From assembly GCA_905331475.1 (NCBI GenBank), contig CAJNYU010000690.1, positions 1 to 64,000 of the forward strand: a stretch of 64,000 nt of DNA, written 5' to 3'. The first letter of the stretch is position 1. The number at the start of each line of letters is the position of its first letter. The position numbers and the translations under genes are program-made. This DNA comes from Rotaria socialis (lineage: Eukaryota > Rotifera > Eurotatoria > Philodinida > Philodinidae). The notes under the pieces are model-generated. The model saw only the letters and a program-made list of their open reading frames with translations. It did not search any database and was not told the origin of the DNA. Shown here in pieces: positions 43,610-54,542 of the stretch.

Positions 43610-45541
43610 TTATGTATCTAAATGAAAAAATAGAATTTTTCGACTAAAATTAACAAGAGCTGTTTCTTGTGTTTCTTCATCTATACCAAGATCAACAATG
43701 TTCGATACAATTAATGTATCATCATCGGTAATTGCAATAAATCGTGCATGAAAAAGTGTAATATCCTCTTGTGTTGATTGTTGCTGTTGATGATGATACA
43801 TTTCATAAGGACTTCCCATACCGCGATAGAATGGTGGCATGGGCGATTGTGATGCCGAATTAGTTGACCACATTTGTGGATGTCTACCACTCGCATTCCA
43901 CATAGCTTGTTGTTGCATCCATGCTATAGATGATGCATCTGGTTTCCTCGATGGTCGCCGAATAACATTGCCTAGTGAATTTGGTGTATGATGTCCACCA
44001 CCAAGTGTCATATCATATGTATATGCACCATGTATATTTGGTATAACACGATTTGGCATATAATATTCTCGACATAATTGTCCTTCTTGATCAAAAACTA
44101 GAACAAGATTATTGGCAGGATGTACATCACAATTCCAAACTAAAACGTAAATTAAATCATGACGTGATACACATAAATATACTGTTTGTAAATAATGTAT
44201 TTTTGGTGCTGTTATTAACCATCGATAGACGAATGAACCAGTTTGATTATTGTAAATACTGATTTGATTTGTTTTTGTATGTAAACAAACAAGAAATGTT
44301 GAACCCGATGCTATACAGTTGATATTTTCAACGTTGATTGACCAATTACGATCTAAATTTATTAAACTTAAACCATCATATGCATAGATCGATGGTGTTG
44401 CACGATCGACTTCAACGAATAATAATTCGCTGGTTATTGGCAAACGTTTTGATGTTGAAACAAAATTACCATTTTGATCAAAAAATAATAAACGTTGCTT
44501 TAACGTTTGATTTGGTGTTATATCATCGGGAGATTCAGAAACATAAACACGTATTTCATTAACAACTAGACAGTTTTGTAAATTATTATTTAATGCCGAT
44601 GATAATAATTTATATCCATGTAAATCTTCAAATTTATATTGTAAAATAAGATCATTGGGGTTCATTTTTCTACCATTTGTATCATATAATTTAATAGTAT
44701 GAATTTTTGTTGAACCAAACACAACAAGTAATTGATTTAACGTTGAATTAACAACAAGATAAAGATTTGTTGTAAAATGATCAAGTGCAACAATAGACGA
44801 TGGTAATATATATGATGATTTTAGTCTTGGAGGAAAATTAAAAACTTGTTCATTTGTTGTTGAATTGTTTGTAGGCGATGGATCTGGCGAAGGTGTATCG
44901 AGTGATTCGTATAAATGTGGAGCTTCTGGATCGTTGGATGAGCCTAGAATTTTTTTAGATGGAACTTTTGTTGAACGACGTTTTATTAAATTACGCATAG
45001 AGCTACGAAGCGAATATCTTTGCATAGAAACGGGCTTACCGGCCTCGTTTTTATTGATATTGTTCATATTTGGATTGGATCGTACATTCGGACGATGTTT
45101 ATTCAATGTATCATAGACATTGAAATTCTTTTCCGGTTTTCTTATTTGATCAATTTTTACATTTGGTAAATAGTTTTCATCTGAATGAGATAAAGATATT
45201 AATGAACGAATTTCGTTAATGAAACGACGTGCAGCAGTAGGTGAATATGTTTGTTGTTTTTGAAAATTTTCAGCAGCATGCAAACAATTTTTTAAATCCT
45301 CATTATCGTTATTTGTCATAGCAAGCATAAAATAAGCGTCGGTTATAACTTCGTTAAGCAATAAAATCTCACCGTCATTTTTTGCCTGAGATGAAGAATG
45401 TATTGAAGTTGTATTAGCGTTAGCAGTAAGTACCTTATCGAAACGACGACGTAGAGATGCAACAAATGAATTCATCTTATTATATGCTGATGACGATTGA
45501 TCACTGACGAAACGATATACACTGTCGACTGTTTCATTCAT
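43610..45541 (-). CDS. Unidentified 643-aa protein, probable beta-propeller C-terminal part, intronless
   Basis: One long frame from the ATG at 45541-45539. The N-terminal ~110 residues are helical and polar and may hold a small helical-bundle domain (DAYFMLAMTNNDNEDLKNCLHAAENFQ). A disordered Ser/Pro/Asn linker follows (residues ~130-225, with LYESLDTPSPDPSPTNNS). From about residue 230 to 480, repeated beta-rich blades are suggested (SSIVALDHFTTNLYLVVNST, SIYAYDGLSLINLDRNWSINVENI, DLIYVLVWNC, NLVLVFDQEGQLCREYYMPN), as in WD40/NHL-like propellers. A Met/Gln/His-rich segment precedes the end. I do not recognise the family. The absence of introns over 1.9 kb is unusual here. Confidence 0.75.
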   Translation of the reverse strand: MNETVDSVYRFVSDQSSSAYNKMNSFVASLRRRFDKVLTANANTTSIHSSSQAKNDGEILLLNEVITDAYFMLAMTNNDNEDLKNCLHAAENFQKQQTYSPTAARRFINEIRSLISLSHSDENYLPNVKIDQIRKPEKNFNVYDTLNKHRPNVRSNPNMNNINKNEAGKPVSMQRYSLRSSMRNLIKRRSTKVPSKKILGSSNDPEAPHLYESLDTPSPDPSPTNNSTTNEQVFNFPPRLKSSYILPSSIVALDHFTTNLYLVVNSTLNQLLVVFGSTKIHTIKLYDTNGRKMNPNDLILQYKFEDLHGYKLLSSALNNNLQNCLVVNEIRVYVSESPDDITPNQTLKQRLLFFDQNGNFVSTSKRLPITSELLFVEVDRATPSIYAYDGLSLINLDRNWSINVENINCIASGSTFLVCLHTKTNQISIYNNQTGSFVYRWLITAPKIHYLQTVYLCVSRHDLIYVLVWNCDVHPANNLVLVFDQEGQLCREYYMPNRVIPNIHGAYTYDMTLGGGHHTPNSLGNVIRRPSRKPDASSIAWMQQQAMWNASGRHPQMWSTNSASQSPMPPFYRGMGSPYEMYHHQQQQSTQEDITLFHARFIAITDDDTLIVSNIVDLGIDEETQETALVNFSRKILFFHLDT

Positions 45542-45939
45542 CGTTGCCGTTCTTCATTGATAGAAATAGTAAACAAATAATAACGAGGCTGTTTATTTTT
45601 AATTTCCTATTCACCTGTATGTGTCACTAGCCAAAATTGTTCGTCTATCGTTAGAGAAATTATTTAGTATCTATGTATGTATGCATGTATGTATGTATAT
45701 ATGTATGACAACTTTAGAAAGAAAAAAGAAGCAATTGAACTTATAAAACACTTGAACGAGCAACTCAACGAACCATGACAAGTTGTTCATATTGGCTATT
45801 CTATTCTATTCTTTTTTTTCTTCTTTCATTACAAAGGATCTCATTGCCTAGACAACAATTGTAGATAAGCAATATGTATATATTATTTCGTTGTACAATG
45901 AATAAAAATCATTTTGATATATTGTCATAACGATATTTA
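45542..45939. other. 398-bp divergent promoter region with ATGT repeat
   Basis: Separates the start codons of the minus-strand propeller-like gene and the plus-strand membrane protein gene. It contains a (TATG)n tract at about 45673-45708 and a pyrimidine run near 45790-45830. Probably a shared bidirectional promoter region. Confidence 0.45.
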
Positions 45940-47355
45940 ATGATTATAGTTGAACTTATTGGAAGTATTTCATTAGTTATTGCTCTTGTAAGCGCTGTTG
46001 CTCTTACGATTATTCATATAAAAAATAAACAACATGCTTTAATAATTAAAGATGCAAAAGAAGAAACAAATCAATCGACATTAGCTTTACCTTTTCAACC
46101 GTGCAAGTGAGATATTTCTTTTAGCTTTGAGAAAGTATTACACAACAGTAAAATAGAATAGGAAGGTTTAAAAGCCACTTAGTCGAAGGAGAAATTGAAC
46201 ATTTTCGCTCTATTTCGATCATATTGAGATGGTTGTTTTATTAACGATAAGGAAGTGTTCATAGAAGAAAAGAAAAACTATACTGAGCTGTCATTGTCGA
46301 TTTCACAAAAGAACTATAACCTTTTACAAGTTATGAACAAGCCATATAATTGTTACCCTGGCCAAAAGTAAACTACATAATTGTTTATATTAATTCTTCA
46401 CGCTATTATCGTTTGATATGAAACATATGCAATGATTAATTGTATTCTTAAAAAACTTATCTCGCTAAAAATACAGCAGAGTAGTTGCCTTCAATAATAT
46501 GATAGAAATCACATGCAGGTGATTTAATTTAAGCTTCATTATGCCAAGGGGGAAAAGCGCGACTTTCGTACTTTGAAGTACGACGGGAGTAGAATGGGAG
46601 TACATGAAAGTACGATGGAAGTACAAGGGAGTATGAGTGGAGTACATGGAAGTACGTGACGTACGGAAGTAAGGAAGTCGCGCTTTTCCCCCCTTGCATC
46701 ATGCCTAAAACAATACATTTCGTATTAATATATGATTTTTATTTATTCTATTTTTGATTGAGTTCTTACAATTATTGAATAAAAGAAATTTTTGTTTCTC
46801 AGTGAAGATATTTCCGGTATCAATACTCCATTCAAGTTCCACAACGCTAAAACGCTGCCAATAATTAATGTTATAGATAACGATAGAATTTACTCATCTT
46901 CGATTAAATATGGTATTCAATGGACGATACCATCAAATGACGATAGTCAAATTGAAACAGTCAATTCATCATCTAATATAATGAAAACTTCCGAATTCGA
47001 TCAAGGTGATTCATTATCATTGAATGATCAAACCAAAAGTGTACGACATTTGATGGAAAAATTTGAAGATAATTCTATACAGAAATCTGATCAAACAGAA
47101 AAGTATTTTTGATTGATAAAAATTTATAATTCTTCTTTTTCTTAAATTAGTCAAATTGATTCTAATTTAACGAGCATTGATAGTCAAACAGTAAAACATG
47201 ATTTTAACCAAAATCAACATACAATATCACATCATTCATCGATATCAAATCTTGACGTACCAATTCCATCAAATCTTTCATCATCGATTGATCTCGAACA
47301 ATTCGAATGTGTCTCTATGACATCGACTTTAAGCGAAGTTTTTAATAATAATTAA
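45940..47355 (+). CDS. Unidentified small single-pass membrane protein, 223 aa
   Basis: Three exons, 45940-46106, 46803-47102 and 47151-47355, join in phase. The N-terminus is one hydrophobic helix (IVELIGSISLVIALVSAVALTIIHI) followed by Lys-rich residues, so a type III / signal-anchor topology with a cytosolic tail is likely. The rest is Ser/Asp/Asn-rich, low in hydrophobics and probably disordered. The C-terminus reads IDLEQFECVSMTSTLSEVFNNN. No family recognised. Intron 1 (696 bp) houses a hAT-type MITE. A degraded copy of the last exon lies at about 52,540, so the gene once had a duplicate. Confidence 0.65.
46537..46704. mobile_element. hAT-type MITE, 152 bp, with 8-bp target duplication
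   Basis: Terminal inverted repeats start CAAGGGGGAAAAGCGCGACTT at 46545 and end with the reverse complement at 46696 (one extra G in the right copy). Flanks CATTATGC (46537-46544) and CATCATGC (46697-46704) match at 7 of 8 positions, the target-duplication length of hAT elements. The interior is a set of imperfect 'gggagtac/ggaagtac' repeats. No coding capacity. Inserted in intron 1 of the small membrane protein gene. Confidence 0.75.
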
Positions 47356-49165
47356 TCAATCACATAATTGTTTATTTATTCGGAATTATTCAATCGGAGA
47401 AAAAACTTCGAAAATCTTTTCATCTCTATTGCATTTAAAATATAAATATTACCCCAGTGTGGTTCATATGCCATATCAACTAAGAATTGCTTTCATTTTC
47501 AACAATAATTTCTTGGGCGGTTCTCAAAAGTAGTAAAAAGTCTGCTATTGCACAAATCTAACTTTCAATTGAGAGTGACAGATCAATTCAATCACAAGTC
47601 ATGATAAACTGATTCAAAAAAGAGTTTTGAAACTTCTGTTTATGATTACTCCTATTAATTTCTTACTGAGTTCACATGCATAAAAATACTTTTAGTGAAA
47701 ATTACGTTAAAAAACGATTATCAAAGAAGTTGTTAATATATATCAAATGAGAGCATGTTTTCGATCATATCAAATGGCACCAATTATTTGCTAGGATTAA
47801 TCAACGAGTCTATTTTTCAGATCAATTCCATTTTTCATCAGTACATTCAAAGTAAAAGCATACTAGAGAATTTTAAACTCCGCCGCCAGAATAGCTAAAC
47901 ACTGTTGCCTTTGAAAAGAATTGATACGTTATTAATGATAAACTTTAAATCACAGAAAAACGTCGTTCATGAGAATTTGACTAAATACAGTGTTTTTTGG
48001 TTACAACAGGTTTGAAAAAATTACACTTATTCATAGAAGCTACTTTTGCGTAGGTTTAAAGCTTTCAATGAGTTCTCTAAAAAAATGTACTTCTATCGAG
48101 TGCAAAAAGCAAAGGAGATTCATTCAGATATTCTTTTTTTGTTCTCGGACAATACTCAGTAGAATTTTACGCTTGAGAACAACATGCGCGATATTGAATT
48201 CAAAACTATTATGTACAAAAGATTCTCATAGCCTGATTAAAACAATTGTGAAAATTAATCATTTTTTAATTAAACATTAAGTAAGTTTTTGAAACATGAG
48301 ATTATTCTATCTAGCAACAATTAAATAGCTTGAAAATTTCAATTGCCATCGAGAAGGAGTTCTATCTCACTGGTAGATTCTTTTATTGATAACTGTCAAG
48401 AAGTCAAACGCATAAAGTACACCATAATAAGGACGACAGAGTGCCATCTTCCTCGGTGCATCTTGTGACGAAAATAAACATAAATTTTAGTCAAACATGA
48501 AGCATTTCACAGATGATTTTTCTCAATTGTTGATTTGATTTATGGCTTTTTTTCTAAAAATATGTTTTTTTTTAATCAGACATTTTGCTGAAAATCTAAA
48601 AATATTCATTATCTAATCTCATGAAGAATCAACAGAAAAATCATGACTGAATTGAAGTTCCACGAGAAGAATGAAACACCCACACCCATCGTCTTTTTCA
48701 ATTCCAAGAATTATTTTCTAATCACGCTACTTTGAAACATATTCTTTTGTTTTAATGTTACATAATCTACTAGCAAGCTTGTTGTTTATTAGTAATGATA
48801 TTCGGAAAAAGAAGCTTCAATATTAATCATAGGTGAATATTAATACTGCATAAATAGTTGTTCGTATTTATAGAATCAATTAATTATTAAACGCCATAAT
48901 TTCATTTTGGCGAAAGAGCTTGCACAATTATTGATAGCGGCTATCTCGAAATAATTTGCTGGCTAAAATGTTGTTGTAAAATGTTTTACAATAATTCATA
49001 GAAGAAAACTATCTTGCAATAAAACTCAAAATAATAAACAAAGTTGTAAGAGATCTTGTGCTATACGGTAAAAAAAACAAGAAAATAAATAACCATATAG
49101 GAGATATTTAAAATAATTGTTACAATGACTTTTGAAAGTAACATTTTTAACATATGAGAATTCTT
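47356..49165. other. No gene seen
   Basis: AT-rich sequence with one 96-codon frame (47990-48280) lacking domains and exon signals. No inverted repeats or tandem arrays noticed. Confidence 0.4.
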
Positions 49166-49849
49166 TTAATTTTGAATTACGATTGCTATTGGAACAATAG
49201 AAGATATTCGAACAGTCATTGTTCGATTCGTTCTTGGAATTTGGTGATTAGTAGCTCGTCGTCGACTTCGTTGCATATTATAATCAATTAATAAAGCAAA
49301 TGTGCAGAGAAGAAATGGAACAATAGCTCCTTTATATAATGAAAAGAAAAATCCATCAATGATAATAAAAGTTGCGAGTGAACCAATTTGACTTGTACAT
49401 CGTGTTGTATTTGTTAACGGATCTTGTACATAATTATAAGCAATTGGAATGAATATTGCAAATAAACCCCATATAAAAAACAATGATCATTGTAATGTGA
49501 CTTACTTTTAAGTTATTCCATGTTCGAATTGATTGACTCAATGAACTAGCGCAAAGCCTATCAGTAGATGCCAATGTTATATAACTCGATGCTAAACAAG
49601 GAAGTATTAACATGGCATAATTTTCAAATTTATACCAAATTTTTGTCGAATAAATGCGGTCAGAAAGTGTTTTTTTTATAGTTGACAATAATTTCCATGA
49701 GAATTAAAATATTCATTATAAAAAAAATCAACAACTGAACTAGATAGGAAATAAAACGAACATGAATTGGGTCGAATTTGTTTATGATGAAATGTTATTA
49801 TATTTAGAATCGATCCACATATGCCAATTATATAGAGTATAACAATCAT
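49166..49849 (-). pseudogene. Class A GPCR remnant (bdelloid-type FMRFamide-like receptor)
   Basis: Minus-strand frames carry GPCR pieces in order: TM1 from the ATG at 49849 (VILYIIGICGSILNIITF), then the SCSFYFLSSSVVDFFYNEYF region of TM2, TM3 with LACSIDR-like LASTDRLCASS, TM4 (MIIVFYMGF / FFIWGLFAIFIP), TM5 (IDGFFFSLYKGAIVPFLLCTFALLI) and the basic loop RRRATN. The reading frame breaks twice: next to an A8 run at about 49670-49678 with a stop, and in a T6 run near 49483. Both are homopolymer indels, so assembly error is possible. TM6-7 are missing in either case, which supports a truncated pseudogene. Confidence 0.7.
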
Positions 49850-50228
49850 GTATTTATCAATGAATAAAATAATTTCCGACAGTCAAATGACACCAACCAT
49901 CGTAAGTCTTGTTGCTTTCACGTTTGACACTTTCTCGTTAACGAGCTAACCAAATCTTGTTTGAAAAAAGACTCCATTATACGTGATTCATGAAGATAAT
50001 TCTTCGATTTGTATGCAAACAGTAATTACATGAGATAGATTCACGTTACCAAATGCGTCATCTATTTTTCTGGGCCTGAAAAGTAGATATAACAGAAATG
50101 GTACACCATGCTATGGCAAATTTCTAAGTTTATTTTTTCGAAAACTTTCGAATAGATTAAGGCAATGAGACAGATAAAAATTTTGATTGGATACTATCAC
50201 TAATCAAAAATGTATTTTCTTAATGAAA
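49850..50228. other. No gene seen
   Basis: Short spacer between the GPCR remnant and the Tc1/mariner-like remnant; no structure noticed. Confidence 0.4.
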
Positions 50229-51138
50229 TACAGTGACGTGCAAAAACATTTGCCGTTGCACCTACGCATTTTTTTGGTCATATATGTGAAGCGCATGAAC
50301 GGATTTTTCTGAAACTCTTATCAGCAATCAAGGACGTACTATAGATTTTAATCAGAGCGAGACTCCTCAAAAAGTATCGCTCAGTAGAGCGAGAGACATC
50401 ATGATTCGAGTGTCGACCGCTTTTCTAGAATATCAAACAGTCATCTTACACTACTACGACTAGGGCAATCATAGCGCTACGAAAATCGTCTCCTTAAAGA
50501 AGCTCTACAGCCACAGTATCTAACGAAATACAAATGAGGTCCAACGACACGGCATTGTAAAAAACAAACGGAGGATCACGGTCTGTAGAATTATCAGACA
50601 GCATGGCGCTTGGACCAAATTTTGAAACTATCTCGACAATGACTTGTCTGATCGACTTGAAATTTTCATAGTAGACAGACATCGGCTAGTAGAAAATTTT
50701 TTGTCCCAAGTGAACAAATTCTGAAAATCCATCTTCAGCGTCAAATAGAGGTCAAATTTTGAAAGGGTAGTGTTGCTTTTCTTTCCCGTTTTAAAAATTG
50801 AGAAGACATCGTATCGAGCTGAAACTTAGGCTATTGGATTTTGATCCAAAAAGGAGGTTCATAGCTTCTTTCACTCTTCTCCAAACACACCTTTTAGGCT
50901 AGAACACAATCCATGTACATAGGCAAAGCGATCCTAAGGTATTTGAGTGTATCGGTGAAGCTATAGTGTCTACTGCTTTTTTTGGTTGAAGGGAAAAAGA
51001 GCTAGCTATTGATTATTATATTTGTGCACTCTTGTGTATGCATAATCTATTTATAAAAAAAAAACTTTTAATATGCATCATGTTCAGTAGAGTAACTTCA
51101 TCAAATACTAACGGCAATTATTTTTGCACTCTACTGTA
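50229..51138. mobile_element. Tc1/mariner-like element remnant, about 906 bp, TA duplication
   Basis: The left end, TA then CAGTGACGTGCAAAAACATT from 50231, matches the right end in reverse complement, TA then CAGTAGAGTGCAAAAATAATTGCC ending at 51136, with TA on both sides (50229-50230 and 51137-51138). About 24 of the first 30 positions agree. Tc1/mariner elements always duplicate TA and often begin CAGT. The interior has no transposase frame longer than about 60 codons, so it is non-autonomous or decayed. A second CAGTAGAGT copy inside the right end (about 51088) suggests subterminal repeats. Confidence 0.65.
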
Positions 51139-52538
51139 TATGTTTATTTATTTCATATAGACTTTCGTTGAAAGTTGATTGTTATTCAAATTATTTCTTT
51201 ATTAAACACTAGTCTTATACTTTAAAATACTATTTAATTAATGCATCAGATGTTCTTGTTCAATTTCAGTAGATGAGCTCATTAAAAATTCAATTTATAT
51301 CTATCGATGGATTTGAACTTTGGTACGAATGAAAGAGCTCGATGTACATTTTCAAAAAACTGCTCTTCAAAATGACATCTGACTGTTTTAAAGCGTGCGT
51401 TCTTTAGTTTCTTTGAACTGACCTATTTGTAATTATTATATATAATTATATGAAAATAAGATTTTATGACGAGGATCACATTCATTGGTGAATACGTATA
51501 ATTTCCATATTGTCATAGTATTGCCACTATGTCTAGCTCACATGAATGATAATTCGTATTGTTCTTTTTTTTGCAAAACGTTCTTTATTATGCAATGCTT
51601 TTTTTAATTTCACTTCATTTGAATTACGATTTGCTTTATTTTATTGAACTATTTGCTCTTTTCTTTTGTGAAAATATGACGAATTCTCTCATATTTTCTT
51701 AAAATTAAATGAAGAGCAAAATATTGATTTTACAAAAAACAAATTTAACCGTATCAATTCTTTGTGTTTGCAGGAATCGCTCATTTCGAATTATAATATC
51801 GTAGTCGATGATCATGACAAGAAAACAGTCGAGCATCGAATGATAAATATCTGTCAACAGTTAGATATCGCATCATTAACACTACGAGGAAAAAATAAAA
51901 TCTCTTCACATTTGTTTTTCGAATTTATAAGTTTACGGAGTATTGTTTTTGAGTAGTCTGATTAATCTGTTAAAAAACAAAGGAAACATACTTATGTAGC
52001 ATTGCATAGACGATGCGAATCTAAAAAAAGAGTCCTTTTGAAAGTTGATGGATATAAAATGTTGAATCTTCACATTTGGAACGCTATCTTTGACGAAGAA
52101 ATTTGAATTTTCAATGCATGAAAAACTACAATCGTTTTGTTTACTAATGAATGCATATAAGTAAAATTTCGAAATGACTACTTTAAAAAATTCCATGAAA
52201 CTAGCAAGACTATTGTACAACAGTACTCCTTTAGTTGATTCGTTCGAAACACAAAACTTAAAATACATATCTACTACTATTACACCAAACCGAAGAGATT
52301 TTACTTTTTCATCGTAATGCTATGACTTTAGTGTAAAATCAAAAACTAATCTGAAACAAAAGTATACCATGATGATGATGATGAGACATTTTCTAGAATG
52401 TTTTATCCTAAAGCAATGTGCAACTGTATTCGATCTTTCGTTCAACTTTGTTAAGATGTTTTTTTTTCATATACATCAACTTGAAAATAATGCAACATAG
52501 AAATCTTATTAAACAGAGCAGTAAGCTAAATTCATAAA
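51139..52538. other. No supported gene; one doubtful exon-like frame
   Basis: A frame at 51774-51956 follows a good acceptor (tttgtgtttgcag) and reads ESLISNYNIVVDDHDKK... with protein-like composition, but no family or partner exon was recognised. A GAT repeat lies near 52372-52384. Confidence 0.35.
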
Positions 52539-52756
52539 CAATTAGTGAAGCTGATTCTAACTTAACAATTATTCAGAGTCAAACAGTAAAAATTGATTTT
52601 AAATCAAGATCAACATCAAATATTCAATCGTTCATCGTCGATTGATCTCGAACAATTTGAATGTGTCTCTACGACATCGAATTTAAGCAAATTGCTAAAT
52701 AATAATTAATCAATTATATGATATTTATTTATATTAAAAAATTATTCAATCATAAA
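52539..52756 (+). pseudogene. Decayed duplicate of the last exon of the 45.9-kb membrane protein gene
   Basis: Sequence from the acceptor-like ATTAG through GATTCTAA...AGTCAAACAGTAAAA, TCGATTGATCTCGAACAATT, GAATGTGTCTCTA, to AATAATAATTAATCAAT closely matches 47146-47400. The copy lacks about 45 bp of the middle, has a 1-nt shift near 52600 that leads to a stop if read from the start, and continues into the 3' flank (ATTATTCAATC). The upstream exons were not found nearby. Confidence 0.8.
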
Positions 52757-52813
52757 CCAGAATCAAAAAATCAAAAAATAATATTGGAAATCTTTGTTTT
52801 TTTCTTCATAAGT

Positions 52814-54542
52814 TCATAAAAATTCATCGAGTCTACAAACACGATTTTCTTTTCGAGCTATTTCAGCAGCAAATGCTATAATATGACTTGTTAACGAATC
52901 TTCAGGTCCTGTACCAATTAATTCAGGCTTATTTGATGACAGTGCACGTATAAATGAATCCATAGCAAAAAAATCAGCACCACCATGGCCACTCATGATA
53001 CCAGCGCCAGAACAATCAGTTTCATCGTAAACTGTACGTTTTTGTGTAAGAAAATCATAATGAATTAAAGTATCTTTGCCTGTCCATGTCAATTCACCAT
53101 GAGTACCAAATATACGTGATGTCCGTTGGCATACTTGTTCAGTGAATGCAACCATTTGCATAGTTGCTGTTGCTCCTATTATATTAGAAATGAAAGATTT
53201 AGTTTATTTCTTTTACATCGAACTAATGATTATTGATTAGAGCAACTTGTAGTTGTATGAATACTTTGAACATAGTTTTTTGGAGAAATATATATATGCA
53301 TATGGAAATCTATGTGTGCCGATATTAAATAGAGACGATTATTTTTGAGAACTTTAGCTAATGTTTAATTTATCTTTCAAAGCTAGGCATAGCTTGATGC
53401 CATTCGAGATAACAAATAGGTTTGTTCAATCACGTATATCAAATTTCAGACTCGAACTTGAATAGATTTGATCTATTCTAAGTTTCTCTCAATGAAAAAT
53501 TGATATTTTTAAGCTTCATTTTTTACCATCGTCGAAATTCAATATAACCACTTGTTGATCTACAACATCATTATTGCAATCTCCATAAACACATTTTCCA
53601 TAGGGTCCAGTTTCCAAAGCATTTTTCACTTTCACTTTGACTTGACTCCAATTTTCACTCTCTTCAATATCTGGTACAACAACTGAAACTGGCCAGCCCA
53701 TGTTCGGATTTTCCATATAGATTTTTTTCGCTGAATAAGGACATGTTGATTCAACCGGACAAGTTAAGCATCGATCGCTAGCACCCTTTGGTTTATTTTC
53801 ACTATTAAAATGCATTAGTTTACCAAAACTTGAAATATGTGTACAACGACGCGGTTGCATCCAATATTGAATTAAATCAAGATCATGACAACATTTAGCT
53901 AATAATGAAAAACAACTATCATTTTCATTATGCCAATTGCCACGTACAAATGAATGAGCAAAATGCCAAAAACCTGCAGGTTCAAACAAAACAGAAATCG
54001 AAAGTTTATCTTTTTTTCTAGAAATTTTTTCTTTTGTCTTTACCGACTGGTTCAATATGTTGAATTGAAATAAGTTTACCAATGACATTTTTATCTAGTA
54101 GCTCTTTAATTTTTTTGACAACAGGCAAATATCGTAAAACATGACAAACAGTTAGTAGAACATTATTATCTCGGCAAACTTGAACGATTTCTTTACAATG
54201 TTCAATTTTTGTAGCCATGGGCTTTTCTAATAAGATATGATAGCCTCTCTTAGCTAATTGTACTGCTGCTTCATGATGTTCTCGATCTGGTAGTGTTATA
54301 AGAGCACAATCAGCAAGACGTTCAACATTTGAATCAGCTAATTGACGCCAATCATCATATACATATTTATCTTCTAATGAATAAATTTTTTGTAATTTCT
54401 TACGCACAACCGATCGTGGATCAGCTATGGCAATTAAACGAAAACTTTTTGGCAAATAACGAGCGTATTCAGCATAATTTTGTCCACGATTACCACAACC
54501 AACAATTATTCCTGTAATTTGTCGATTTTCATTAGCTTCCAT
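52814..54542 (-). CDS. Gfo/Idh/MocA-family NAD(P)-dependent oxidoreductase
   Basis: Three exons (minus): 54542-54044, 53973-53527 and 53175-52814; 435 residues in phase. The family oxidises or reduces sugars and inositols. The N-terminal Rossmann fold starts IIVGCGNRGQNYAEYA (GxGxxG-like), with ADPR after strand 2. The catalytic-domain signature EKPMA follows, preceded by LITLPDREHHEAAVQLAKRGYHILL, and LTVCHVLRY. The middle has CCHDLDLIQYW, matching the family's G-x-H-x-x-D/L motif. Next comes a Cys-rich insertion, CLTCPVESTCPYSAKKIY, which I associate with bacterial and fungal members. An in-frame ATG 13 codons upstream (54581) also exists. The gene lies head-to-head with a sugar-hydrolase-like gene 1.4 kb away. 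Horizontal origin is possible, with introns (70 and 351 bp) acquired later. Confidence 0.9.

Noticed and set aside
51774..51956. Frame after a strong acceptor, reading ESLISNYNIVVDDHDKK
   Set aside because: Protein-like, but no partner exon, family or continuation was found; kept only as a remark in the gap entry.
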